DNA of 33,098 nucleotides from the NCBI GenBank assembly GCA_025356175.1, contig JANXUP010000134.1, forward strand, positions 1-33,098, in the 5' to 3' direction. Position numbers and translations under genes: made by a program. Below the pieces are notes generated by a model. The model was not told the DNA's origin. It was given only the letters and a program-made list of their open reading frames with translations, and ran no database searches. This document shows positions 16,301-23,059 of the stretch, one piece after another. How positions within the stretch are numbered: position 1 is the first letter of the stretch; the number at the start of each line of letters is the position of its first letter. The stretch comes from Sphingomonadaceae bacterium. GTDB lineage: Bacteria; Pseudomonadota; Alphaproteobacteria; Sphingomonadales; Sphingomonadaceae.

Positions 16301-16900
16301 AGCACCTTCAGCAGCGACAGTGGCCTGCGCTTCGATGCCCGGCTGGGCGTCGGACTGCACGAATCGTCGTCGGAACGCACTGTCACCCTGGTCAACACGC
16401 CCTACAACCTGCGCTTCAAGGATGATGGCGTGGCGCTCAGCGGTGAAGTTGGCCTTGGCTTCGATCTGGCCCACAAGTCCAACCTGTCGGTCGTGCCGCG
16501 TGCTTCGCTGCGCTATGGCTCGCTGGCGATGGATGGCGGGATCGAAACCGGCGGTCCGATGGCACTGGCGATCCAGCGCGAGAGCGCCAAGGCGCTCGAA
16601 GGCCGCCTGGGCCTAAGCGTCAGCGCCAAGAGCACCGGCTCGATCCGGCCTTACTTCGAGGCCAATTATGTTCACGACTTCCTCGATCAGCCGACCAGCT
16701 TCCTGGCCGGTTTCGCAGGCGGCCCGGCGGTGGCGCCCTTTGCGCTCACCCCGACCGACAACGATTGGGGCGAACTGAGCGGCGGAATTGCCATCAATCT
16801 CGGCAAGTCGGCTGAAGTGGCGCTGGAGGCGGATACCACTGTGCTGCGGGACGATTTCCGCAACCAGAGCTACCGCGCGCGGATCAGCTTCAGCTTCTGA
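13352..16900 (+). CDS. Autotransporter with trypsin-like (S1) serine protease passenger
   Basis: This is a 1182-residue type Va-secreted protein. A signal peptide with a twin-Arg-bearing basic head ends near 'APALA' (residue 35). The S1-type protease domain follows, with catalytic His137 in 'AAHC', Asp217 in 'GDIAV' and Ser351 in 'GDSGGP'; Cys121 and Cys138 could form the usual trypsin disulfide. A repetitive, beta-helix-like passenger rich in Gly, Thr, Asn and Ala spans about 400-770 ('TLTFKGNTIFASGSVL' type strands). The C-terminal ~275 residues form the beta-barrel, ending in Phe ('RISFSF'). The passenger may be cleaved or remain on the surface. AGGGG nine bases upstream supports the start; a terminator follows. 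The substrate is unknown. Confidence 0.9.
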   Translation: MVGISTRRGLFGRAVACSASFSALAIALTAAPALAESSPAPDAESIARSGADLFQPTLEAQSANIAAVAADPQAVPGITISAPGPQIVIANPGTPITDRDPVNITGVGQMIVDQLNGFIGLCTGSLINPRTVIFAAHCVNSRAAGAYGQNSGGQPIGFGFGSSNNAAGASAFGGYLNGVAGGPKWATNTARYMYDSNYVSYNPLSTEANAAGFLYGDIAVATLDTPAANVPTWAVLFSQLPAVPITANGTGYHVAIDGYGNNGTATTGSTGGIDYRRRIAENTLGALASLGDFEQFLFGPGGTSNTTNPQNLYWIDFDDPLRGTAGASAFDFNAWRDNAQPNEGTTASGDSGGPLILDRTFAKSVILGVLSGGYTRFFNGQPANGYGTASFYQPLYLYWDWIAANNPYHYVGSIAGNGDWTDATHWLSNLDPNYQIIVNGQLVNGIPTAPGAGNTDQPGFGQACFQDATSSDCLDIATGVETVNANPIGTAANDAGQAQSGELVEAVNESAVNSGVAGTRPSGGTLVPQVAGGTPTPPTLASGLPGATNFVPNNYDGDRVARVNPRYFDVTLGAAGTTTLNSTAVIDRLTLSNANAALSIGAAGSLTSWISVTQSIGNMSVNGALTSNGDYFMLAGGLNGTGLITTPFYTNVAGTISPGTVGTAGNVGTLTFKGNTIFASGSVLLIDLGAAGTNDKIAVQTGAAGSGIANVGGTVLFNVVSGSQPHAGDVYTFLTAQNAVTGTFGASASISAILRPTLSYTTNAVSVQITAVPYASVIDPNSAVQVSFASLMDADRASSAGGALAGLYGPLDLQSQGTIRAFFESAAPRTESARTGLEVTASAASDRFFRQRIHSIEPGSSTGTMAMIGQPAALASQVGTLRASAPMNASLGLADTTGSGGKLPDDMSGYLAAGYINGSSLPMPAAASSGRDTFDGWFVAAGVEKAAGEHTTLGIGAYFSNLSGVTGGAPQNTHAWLAQFDLYSTFSSDSGLRFDARLGVGLHESSSERTVTLVNTPYNLRFKDDGVALSGEVGLGFDLAHKSNLSVVPRASLRYGSLAMDGGIETGGPMALAIQRESAKALEGRLGLSVSAKSTGSIRPYFEANYVHDFLDQPTSFLAGFAGGPAVAPFALTPTDNDWGELSGGIAINLGKSAEVALEADTTVLRDDFRNQSYRARISFSF

Positions 16901-16914
16901 TCGGCATGGTCTTG

Positions 16915-16951
16915 AAGGGGCGCGGGGGACTCTCGTCCGCCGCGCCCTTTT
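16915..16951 (+). terminator. Intrinsic terminator of the autotransporter gene
   Basis: GGGCGCGG (16918-16925) pairs with CCGCGCCC (16940-16947), followed by TTTT. It starts 15 bases after the autotransporter stop, and no other gene lies between. Confidence 0.85.
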
Positions 16952-17083
16952 CATCGCAGAATGGCCCGGCTAATGACCATTCCTGCGGTGACAGGCTTGC
17001 CAATGGGCGGAGTTGATGCTAGCCGCGCGCCGGTTCGGCCCATTCCTGTTGGATTCGGGCAGGTTTAACGTATTTGAATAAAA

Positions 17084-17099
17084 GGTGCTCCCCCGCACC
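17084..17099 (+). other. Short hairpin upstream of rpsU
   Basis: GGTGC (17084-17088) and GCACC (17095-17099) flank a TCCCCC loop, about 50 bases before the rpsU start and just after an A/T-rich stretch (TATTTGAATAAAA) that could hold a -10 element. It would lie near the 5' end of the rpsU leader. A role in bS21 feedback control is conceivable but unproven. The rest of the 176-base spacer (16972-17147) shows nothing else I can name. Confidence 0.35.
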
Positions 17100-17147
17100 G
17101 ATGGTAGGCGGGCTTCTCGTCTTTTTTGCTTTGAGGTGGTTTGGTTT

Positions 17148-17354
17148 ATGCAAATTCTCGTTCGTGACAACAACGTTGAGCAGGCCTTGCGCGCGCTTAA
17201 GAAAAAGCTGCAGCGTGAAGGCGTATACCGCGAGATGAAACTGCGTCGTCACTACGAAAAGCCGTCCGAAAAGCGCGCCCGTGAAAAGGCCGCTGCTGTA
17301 CGCCGCGCTCGCAAGATGGAGCGCAAGCGGATGGAACGCGACGGGATCAAGTAG
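17148..17354 (+). CDS. rpsU: 30S ribosomal protein bS21
   Basis: A 68-residue, highly basic protein of the small subunit, next to the mRNA exit/anti-Shine-Dalgarno region. The sequence begins '[20 protein letters not shown]' and continues with '[20 protein letters not shown]', the standard bS21 pattern, then a Lys/Arg helix. The correct start is the ATG at 17148, preceded by GAGGTGG (17133-17139) with an eight-base spacer; the longer frame from 17085 is not supported. A strong terminator follows at 17399, so the gene is probably transcribed alone. Confidence 0.97.
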   Translation: MQILVRDNNVEQALRALKKKLQREGVYREMKLRRHYEKPSEKRAREKAAAVRRARKMERKRMERDGIK

Positions 17355-17398
17355 GGCTCGAATGCGCGGCTTGAACGGCAGCGCGCGATAGGCCATGA

Positions 17399-17424
17399 GG
17401 GCGCGGATTGTTCCGCGCCCTTTT
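17399..17424 (+). terminator. Intrinsic terminator of rpsU
   Basis: GGGCGCGGA (17399-17407), loop TTGT and TCCGCGCCC (17412-17420) form a perfect nine-pair stem followed by TTTT. It separates rpsU from the FKBP gene. Confidence 0.9.
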
Positions 17425-17478
17425 GCTTTTGCGGCGGATCCGCGGCACCTAGAACGAACGACCAGACAGGGAACCCAG

Positions 17479-18030
17479 ATGACCGAGATCACCCGCGTAC
17501 CGTTGCAGCCCGTTGCCAAGGGCGTGCTGACCAAGTTGTGGCTGGGGGTGCTTGGCGTGGCGCTTGCCGCTGCGGGTCTGGTCTGGGCCAGCCTGCCGCC
17601 CGATATCCAGCTGACCACGGTGACCGCCGGGTCGGGCGCGTTCCCGACCAAGGATGACGTCGCGATGGTCAAGCTCAAGGGTGAGCTCAAGGATCACAAG
17701 GTATTCCAGCCCGAAGCTTCGGGCCCGCTGGTCATCCGCCAGATGATCCCGGGTTTCTCGCGCGCGCTGCTGCGCATGCAGAAGGGCGGCAAGTACCGTC
17801 TGATGATCCCCGCAAAGCTTGGTTATGGTGACCAGCCGCCCGCCGACATCCCGGCGGGTTCGGACCTGTACTTCGATGTCGAACTGCTGGGCTTCATGAA
17901 CGCCGAACAGTTCGAGCAGCAGCAGATGATGATGCAGCAGATGCAGGCACAGCAGCAGGCCGGCGGCAAGGGCGGCGCGCCCGGCGCTGAAGGCCAAGCT
18001 CCGCCTGCCGAAGAGCCCAAGAAGAACTAA
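17479..18030 (+). CDS. Membrane-anchored FKBP-type peptidyl-prolyl isomerase
   Basis: A 183-residue protein. It has one N-terminal hydrophobic segment (about residues 20-42), a single FKBP domain (about 60-145) and a Gln/Met-rich, then Gly/Pro-rich tail ending in Lys-Lys-Asn. The FKBP core is recognised by 'VIRQMIPGFSRALLRMQKGGK' (core 'PGF..AL..M..G'), 'IPAKLGYGDQPPADIPAGSDL' (core 'GYG' and 'IP..SDL') and 'FDVELLG'. It likely folds prolyl bonds in exported proteins at the periplasmic face. The start ATG at 17479 has AGGGA about six bases upstream. GatC begins 25 bases downstream, so the gene may head the gat transcript. Confidence 0.9.
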   Translation: MTEITRVPLQPVAKGVLTKLWLGVLGVALAAAGLVWASLPPDIQLTTVTAGSGAFPTKDDVAMVKLKGELKDHKVFQPEASGPLVIRQMIPGFSRALLRMQKGGKYRLMIPAKLGYGDQPPADIPAGSDLYFDVELLGFMNAEQFEQQQMMMQQMQAQQQAGGKGGAPGAEGQAPPAEEPKKN

Positions 18031-18055
18031 CCACACTCCAAGGTGAGCATGCACA

Positions 18056-18358
18056 ATGTCGGTTGATACCGCCACCGTCGCCAAGATCGCGGCGCTGGCC
18101 CGCATCAAGGTGAGCGAGGCCGAGCTTGCGGCAATGGTTCCCGAACTGAACGGGATCCTGGCCTGGGTTGAACAGCTGGGCGAAGTTGACGTCAGCGGGG
18201 TCGAACCGATGACTGCGGTGATCCCCAACCACCTGCGCCTGCGCGCCGATGTGATCGACGCCGATCCGCTGACCGGCGGCGGGCGGCGCGATGCGGTGCT
18301 GGCCAATGCTCCCGTGGCGATGGACGGATTCTTCGGCGTGCCCAAGGTGATCGAGTGA
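18056..18358 (+). CDS. gatC: Asp/Glu-tRNA(Asn/Gln) amidotransferase subunit C
   Basis: A 100-residue subunit that clamps GatA and GatB together in the transamidosome. The protein matches the family from '[17 protein letters not shown]' through '[15 protein letters not shown]' to the C-terminal 'FFGVPKVIE'. AAGGTGAG lies upstream of the ATG at 18056. The stop shares one base with the start of a repeat-derived 50-codon frame (TGATG), which replaces the usual short gatC-gatA junction. Confidence 0.96.
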   Translation: MSVDTATVAKIAALARIKVSEAELAAMVPELNGILAWVEQLGEVDVSGVEPMTAVIPNHLRLRADVIDADPLTGGGRRDAVLANAPVAMDGFFGVPKVIE

Positions 18359-18510
18359 TGGCCTTCGACAGGCTCAGGATGAGCGGAATGCTGCGCGGAG
18401 GCTTCGACAGGCTCAGCCTGAGCGCACTTAATCGATTGACCATGAACACAGGCCCCGCTCAGCCTGAGCCTGTCGAAGGCCGCGCGCTGACCGAAGGACC
18501 TGGCGCATGA
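18358..18510 (+). CDS. Repeat-derived 50-codon open frame bridging gatC and gatA
   Basis: An ATG at 18358-18360 shares a base with the gatC stop, and the frame stays open for 50 codons until a TGA at 18508-18510 that overlaps the gatA ATG (ATGA). The peptide, beginning '[20 protein letters not shown]', is entirely encoded by three copies of a sphingomonad dispersed repeat, so it has no conserved-protein character. It may be translated only to keep ribosomes flowing from gatC to gatA. The overlaps at both ends are seen directly; translation is an inference, and it may be a chance reading. Confidence 0.35.
   Translation: MAFDRLRMSGMLRGGFDRLSLSALNRLTMNTGPAQPEPVEGRALTEGPGA
18362..18479. repeat. 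Cluster of three CTTCGACAGGCTCAG-type repeats
   Basis: Two direct copies (18362-18386 and 18401-18424) and one inverted copy (18456-18479) of a ~24-base unit reading CTTCGACAGGCTCAG plus a GAGCG end. The second and third copies can pair into a long hairpin with a ~31-base loop. The unit is a familiar extragenic repeat in Sphingomonadales genomes. Here it lies inside a translation-gene operon without an obvious terminator T-run. Confidence 0.88.
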
Positions 18511-19991
18511 CCCAGCTCACCGAACTGGGCGTCGCGGCAATCCGTGACGGGGTGGCCGCGGGTAGCTTCACTGCGGTCGAAGTGGCCGAGGCATTCAACG
18601 TCAATGTCGCCGCGGCCAGCGCGCTCAATGCGTTCATCGTCGCCACGCCGGAAAAGGCGATCGAGGCCGCCAAGGCCACCGATGCGCGCCGGGCCAAGGG
18701 CGAGGCGCTCGGCCTGATGGGCGGCGTGCCGATCGGGATGAAGGACCTGTTCGCCACCAAGGGCGTACAGACCACCGCAGCAAGCCACATTCTCGAACAC
18801 TTCGTGCCCGAATACGAAAGCACGGTTTCGCAAAATCTGTGGGATGCCGGTGCAGGGATGCTTGGCAAGCTCAATCTTGACCAGTTTGCAATGGGTTCGT
18901 CCAACGAGACTTCGTACTTCGGCAACGTCATCAGCCCATGGCGGCGCAAGGACGGCGGCAACGCCGCGCTCGCCCCCGGCGGTTCGTCGGGCGGCAGCAG
19001 CACTGCGGTCTCGGCGCGGCTCGCTCCGGCGGCAACCGGCACCGATACCGGCGGCTCGATCCGGCAACCGGCGGCCTTCACGGGTATTTCGGGGATCAAG
19101 CCCACCTATGGCCGCTGCAGCCGGTGGGGCATCGTCGCCTTTGCCAGCTCGCTCGATCAGGCCGGGCCGATGGCGCGCGACGTGCGAGATTGCGCGATCA
19201 TGCTTGAGGCGATGGCGGGCTTCGATCCCAAAGACGCGACCAGCCTCGACATGGCCGTGCCGCATTGGGAAGCCGGCCTCAACCCCGACATGAAGGGTAA
19301 GCGCGTCGGCGTGCCGCGTGAATACCGCATGGACGGGATGGACGCCGATGTCGCGGCAAGCTGGGACCAGGGTATCGCCTGGCTTGAGGATGCAGGCGCG
19401 GAGATCGTCGAGGTCAGCCTGCCGCACACCAAGTACGCGCTGCCCGCCTATTACATCATCGCCCCGGCCGAGGCCTCGTCCAACCTCGCGCGCTATGACG
19501 GGGTCCGTTACGGCCTGCGCGACTTACCCGACGGCGCAGGACTGCAGGACATGTACGCCGCGACCCGCGCCGCCGGGTTCGGGGCCGAGGTCAAGCGCCG
19601 CATCCTGATCGGCACTTATGTGCTCTCGGCTGGCTTCTACGACGCTTATTACACCCAGGCGCAGAAGGTCCGCACGCTGATCAGCCGCGACTTTGCCCAA
19701 GCGTTCGAGCAGTGCGACGTGATCCTCGCTCCGACCGCGCCGACCGCCGCCTTCGGCCTTGGTGAAAAGAGCGACGATCCGCTCGCGATGTACCTCAACG
19801 ATGTGTTTGCGGTCCCCGCTTCGCTCGCCGGGCTTCCCGCGATGTCGGTCCCCGCTGGCCTCAACCGCGAGGGCTTGCCGCTTGGCTTGCAGATCATCGG
19901 CCGGCCGTTCGATGAACAAGGCGTACTCAACGCCGGGCTGGCGCTCGAAGTACGCGCCGGGTTCGTAGCGCGCCCCGAGAAGTGGTGGTGA
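18507..19991 (+). CDS. gatA: Asp/Glu-tRNA(Asn/Gln) amidotransferase subunit A
   Basis: This 494-residue amidase releases ammonia from glutamine (or asparagine) for conversion of Glu-tRNA(Gln) and Asp-tRNA(Asn) to the amidated forms. The Ser-cisSer-Lys triad is visible as Lys79 ('GMKDLF'), Ser160 (in 'GGSSGGSS') and Ser184 (in 'DTGGSIRQP'). The 24-residue spacing of the two serines equals that of known GatA. The amidase signature is complete and the length is normal. It starts at 18507 within the stop of the upstream repeat-derived frame. Its stop lies 12 bases before the acyltransferase start rather than before gatB. Confidence 0.97.
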   Translation: MTQLTELGVAAIRDGVAAGSFTAVEVAEAFNVNVAAASALNAFIVATPEKAIEAAKATDARRAKGEALGLMGGVPIGMKDLFATKGVQTTAASHILEHFVPEYESTVSQNLWDAGAGMLGKLNLDQFAMGSSNETSYFGNVISPWRRKDGGNAALAPGGSSGGSSTAVSARLAPAATGTDTGGSIRQPAAFTGISGIKPTYGRCSRWGIVAFASSLDQAGPMARDVRDCAIMLEAMAGFDPKDATSLDMAVPHWEAGLNPDMKGKRVGVPREYRMDGMDADVAASWDQGIAWLEDAGAEIVEVSLPHTKYALPAYYIIAPAEASSNLARYDGVRYGLRDLPDGAGLQDMYAATRAAGFGAEVKRRILIGTYVLSAGFYDAYYTQAQKVRTLISRDFAQAFEQCDVILAPTAPTAAFGLGEKSDDPLAMYLNDVFAVPASLAGLPAMSVPAGLNREGLPLGLQIIGRPFDEQGVLNAGLALEVRAGFVARPEKWW

Positions 19992-20003
19992 CGGCGCCAG
20001 GCG

Positions 20004-21119
20004 TTGGCTGAGCCGGCACACCGTTTCACCGCGCTCGATTCGCTGCGCGGGGTCGCGGCCTTGGGGGTCCTGCTGCACCACTTGCCCGCGTCGAACGGCC
20101 TTGCCGCATTGCCGTTGGCGCGCATGGGCAGCCTGTTTGTCGATTTCTTCTTCGTCCTCTCGGGCTTCGTGATCGCCTGCTCCTATGGCGATAAGCTGGC
20201 CGGCACCTTCCCGCTGCGCCGCTTCGCCGTGCTGCGGCTCGGCCGCGTCCTGCCGGTCCATCTGGTCATAATCGCCCTGTTCGCGGCGATGGAGGTGGCG
20301 GCCTGGGCGCTTGGTTCGGGCGGGCTCAGCCTGCGCCCGGCCTTCACCGGTTCGCATTCGCCCGGCCACCTGTTCTCCGCCACTTTCCTGCTCGATGGCT
20401 ACGTCCCGCATCGTCAGAATTCTTACAACGGAGTGAGGTGGTCGATCTCGGTCGAGCTGTTCCTCTATGCGCTGGCCGCGCTGACCTGGCGTGGGCGCGG
20501 CGGGGTCTGGCTGCTCGCCTTGTGCGGGCTTGGCGCGCTGGTGCTCCACACGCAGTGGATCAGCCTGCCGGTGCTGACCACCGATCTCCAGCGCGGGCTC
20601 ACCGGGTTTGCCGCCGGGGCCTTGTGCTGGGAGGCGTTCCGGCGGCGGCGAGAGGCGCAACTGGGCGGGGCGACACTGCTTGAGATCCTGTCGCTGACGT
20701 CGCTGATCCTGTTCGTGTGGTTCTCCGAATGGCTATCGCACCCCGAATGGATCGTCGTGCCGGCTGCGGCAGTTGTCTGGGTTTTTGCGCATCAGGCCGG
20801 GACGCTCAGCCGCCTGCTCGGCATGCGCTGGCCGGTGTGGCTCGGGGCGATCTCGTACAGTCTCTACATGACTCACGTGATGGTGCTGGGCCGCGCGGCC
20901 GACGCAGCGCTGCTGGTCTCGCGGCTGACCGGACTGCACCTGGCGAGCTACGGCTATGCCGGAGACCTGCCAATCAAATCGATCGAGCTCCCGCTGGTTG
21001 CGGCAATCGCGGCGCAGCTTGGCATCATCGCGCTGGCGCTGCTTGCGGCGCACTGGTGTTGGCGGCTGATCGAGGAACCCGCGCGGCAAGGATCGCGGCG
21101 CTACGCGGCAACGCTCTAA
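20004..21119 (+). CDS. Acyltransferase-3 family membrane protein (OafA-like)
   Basis: A 371-residue integral membrane acyltransferase, typically moving acetyl or other acyl groups onto surface polysaccharides or lipids. Family features are 'FTALDSLRGVAALGVLLHH' near the N-terminus, 'FVDFFFVLSGFVIA', 'RWSISVELFLYAL', and many hydrophobic helices to a C-terminal 'RLIEEPARQG'. The gene must start after an in-frame stop at 19989, and a TTG at 20004 is the first start that keeps the 'LRG' segment whole. It lies in the same frame as gatA, 12 bases downstream, and 42 bases before gatB. The acceptor is unknown. It interrupts the otherwise canonical gatCAB order. Confidence 0.9.
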   Translation: MAEPAHRFTALDSLRGVAALGVLLHHLPASNGLAALPLARMGSLFVDFFFVLSGFVIACSYGDKLAGTFPLRRFAVLRLGRVLPVHLVIIALFAAMEVAAWALGSGGLSLRPAFTGSHSPGHLFSATFLLDGYVPHRQNSYNGVRWSISVELFLYALAALTWRGRGGVWLLALCGLGALVLHTQWISLPVLTTDLQRGLTGFAAGALCWEAFRRRREAQLGGATLLEILSLTSLILFVWFSEWLSHPEWIVVPAAAVVWVFAHQAGTLSRLLGMRWPVWLGAISYSLYMTHVMVLGRAADAALLVSRLTGLHLASYGYAGDLPIKSIELPLVAAIAAQLGIIALALLAAHWCWRLIEEPARQGSRRYAATL

Positions 21120-21161
21120 CCCCCTTTTCAGCAGCGCCATTGCGCCCTATCGGCAGGACAT

Positions 21162-22658
21162 ATGGAAAACTATCGCATCCACGGCATGAGCGGCGAATGG
21201 GAGGTCGTGATCGGCCTCGAAGTTCACGCGCAGGTCACTTCGCAGTCCAAGCTGTTTTCGGGCGCCGCCACCGCGTTTGGGGCTGCACCCAACAGCCAGG
21301 TCAGTCTGGTCGATGCGGCCATGCCGGGGATGCTGCCGGTGCCCAACCGCGAATGCATCCGCCAGGCGGTGCGCACCGGAATGGCGTTAAACGCCAAAAT
21401 CAATCCGTGGAGTCGGTTTGACCGCAAGAACTACTTCTATGCCGATCTGCCGCAGGGCTACCAGATCAGCCAGCTCTACCACCCGATTGTGGGCGAGGGC
21501 GAGATTGACGTGGTGCTTGACGAGAAGAACCCGGAAACCACCACCAAGACCATCGGGATCGAACGGATCCACGTCGAGCAAGACGCGGGCAAGCTGATGC
21601 ACGATCAGCATCCGACCATGTCCTACGTCGATCTCAACCGCTCGGGCGTGGCACTGATGGAAATCGTCAGCCGCCCCGATATGCGCTCGCCTGCGGAAGC
21701 CGGGGCTTACCTGACCAAGCTGCGCCAGATCCTGCGCTACGTCGGATCGTGCGATGGCAACATGGACCAGGGCTCGATGCGCGCTGACGTCAACGTCAGC
21801 GTGCGCAAGCCCGGCGATGAATTCGGCACCCGGACCGAGACCAAGAACGTCAACTCGGTGCGCTTCGTGATGGCGGTGGTCGAGGCCGAGGCGCGCCGCC
21901 AGGTCGACGTAATCGAGGACGGTGGGCGGATCGTTCAGGAAACCCGGCTCTATGATCCTGACCGGAACGAGACCCGGTCGATGCGCAGCAAGGAAGACGC
22001 GCACGACTATCGCTACTTCCCCGATCCTGACCTGCTGCCGCTCGAACTGGATCAGGCGTTTCTGGACGAATGCGAAGCCAGCCTGCCCGAACTGCCAGAC
22101 GCCAAGCGCGCGCGGTATGAAAGCTCGCTCGGCCTATCGGCCTATAACGCGCGGGTGCTGACCAGCGACGTCGAGACCGCGCGCTGGTTCGAAAAGCTGG
22201 TCACCGCCACTGCTGCCAAAGCAAAGAAGCCCGAGGCCGAAGTTGCCAAGCAGGCGAGTAACTGGCTGACCAGCGAACTGTTCGGCGCGCTCAACAAGCT
22301 CGGCACCGATCTCGCCTCATCACCGGTCACGCCCGAAAGCGGGGCGGAGCTGCTCGGCCTCGTCGCCAGCGGCACAATTTCTGGCTCTGCGGCCAAGCAG
22401 GTGCTCGGACTGATGCTTGAAACCGGCGACGGCGCCGCCGCAATTGTGACACGCGAGGGCCTGACCCAGACCAGCGACACCGGCGCGATCGAAGCCGCAG
22501 TTGACGCCGTACTCGCCGCGAACGCCAACAAGGTTGCCGACTACAAGGGCGGCAAGGAAGCTTTGTTCGGGTTCTTCGTCGGCCAGACGATGAAAGCGAT
22601 GCAGGGCAAGGGCAACCCGGGGCTGGTCAACGAAGTGCTGAAGGCGAAGCTCGCCTGA
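21162..22658 (+). CDS. gatB: Asp/Glu-tRNA(Asn/Gln) amidotransferase subunit B
   Basis: This 498-residue subunit binds the misacylated tRNA and catalyses kinase and amidation steps of the transamidation. Signatures include '[13 protein letters not shown]', '[15 protein letters not shown]' and '[16 protein letters not shown]'. '[15 protein letters not shown]' and '[15 protein letters not shown]' mark the catalytic core. A helical region and a C-terminal YqeY-like domain (from about residue 345, with '[11 protein letters not shown]' at the end) bind tRNA. AGGA five bases before the ATG at 21162 supports the start, and the N-terminal '[14 protein letters not shown]' extension matches alphaproteobacterial GatB. 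A bidirectional terminator follows. Confidence 0.97.
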   Translation: MENYRIHGMSGEWEVVIGLEVHAQVTSQSKLFSGAATAFGAAPNSQVSLVDAAMPGMLPVPNRECIRQAVRTGMALNAKINPWSRFDRKNYFYADLPQGYQISQLYHPIVGEGEIDVVLDEKNPETTTKTIGIERIHVEQDAGKLMHDQHPTMSYVDLNRSGVALMEIVSRPDMRSPAEAGAYLTKLRQILRYVGSCDGNMDQGSMRADVNVSVRKPGDEFGTRTETKNVNSVRFVMAVVEAEARRQVDVIEDGGRIVQETRLYDPDRNETRSMRSKEDAHDYRYFPDPDLLPLELDQAFLDECEASLPELPDAKRARYESSLGLSAYNARVLTSDVETARWFEKLVTATAAKAKKPEAEVAKQASNWLTSELFGALNKLGTDLASSPVTPESGAELLGLVASGTISGSAAKQVLGLMLETGDGAAAIVTREGLTQTSDTGAIEAAVDAVLAANANKVADYKGGKEALFGFFVGQTMKAMQGKGNPGLVNEVLKAKLA

Positions 22659-22674
22659 CCGGCCAGCAAGGCAC

Positions 22675-22708
22675 AAAAAAGGGCGCTGGAGTGATCCGGC
22701 GCCCTTTT
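22675..22708. terminator. Bidirectional intrinsic terminator
   Basis: GGGCGCTGGA (22681-22690), loop GTGA and TCCGGCGCCC (22695-22704) form a ten-pair stem (one G-T wobble), with AAAAAA on the left and TTTT on the right. It can end gatB on the plus strand and the small-protein/M16 transcript on the minus strand. Confidence 0.9.
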
Positions 22709-22724
22709 GCATTTGCAGCCGTAA

Positions 22725-23024
22725 TCAGGCCTTGCGGGTCCCCGAAATCGGGAACGCGCCGAACGCGCCAGCCTTGACGGTGCCGCTGAGAGTGTCGCCA
22801 TCGACGGTTGCTTCGCCTTCCAGTTTCATCGGCATCGGCACGGTCATGTTCATCGTCCAGGTCAGCTTGTTGCCGTCAACCTTGCCGTCTTCCATGGTCA
22901 TCGAACCCATCGCGCCAGCATTGGTGCCGGAGAAGGTGTCACCGTCGACGACGATGGTCACGTCGCTTTTCTGGTCACCCATCGGGGTCTTGGTCACGCA
23001 TTCGTAAGTACCGGCTACAGACAT
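22725..23024 (-). CDS. Small hypothetical protein with internal VDGDT/SGT repeats
   Basis: A 99-residue protein without a signal peptide or membrane segment, predicted to be mostly beta strand. Two similar halves are visible: 'VDGDTFSGTNAGAMG' and 'VDGDTLSGTVKAGAFG', each followed by a Met- or Ala-rich strand, with 'EDGKVDGNKLTWTM' between. It starts 'MSVAGTYECVTKTPMGDQK'. AGGAGA lies about eight bases before the ATG. I recognise no named family, though small lipocalin-like or DUF-type proteins of this pattern occur in sphingomonads. It follows the M16 peptidase by 35 bases and is probably co-transcribed with it. Confidence 0.8.
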   Translation of the reverse strand: MSVAGTYECVTKTPMGDQKSDVTIVVDGDTFSGTNAGAMGSMTMEDGKVDGNKLTWTMNMTVPMPMKLEGEATVDGDTLSGTVKAGAFGAFPISGTRKA

Positions 23025-23059
23025 TCACTCTCTCCTTACACCAGGGTAAATAGCGCGCC

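Noticed and set aside
18362..18479. CRISPR array or tandem repeat locus
   Set aside because: The three units differ in orientation and spacing and have no uniform spacers; they match a known dispersed-repeat style instead.
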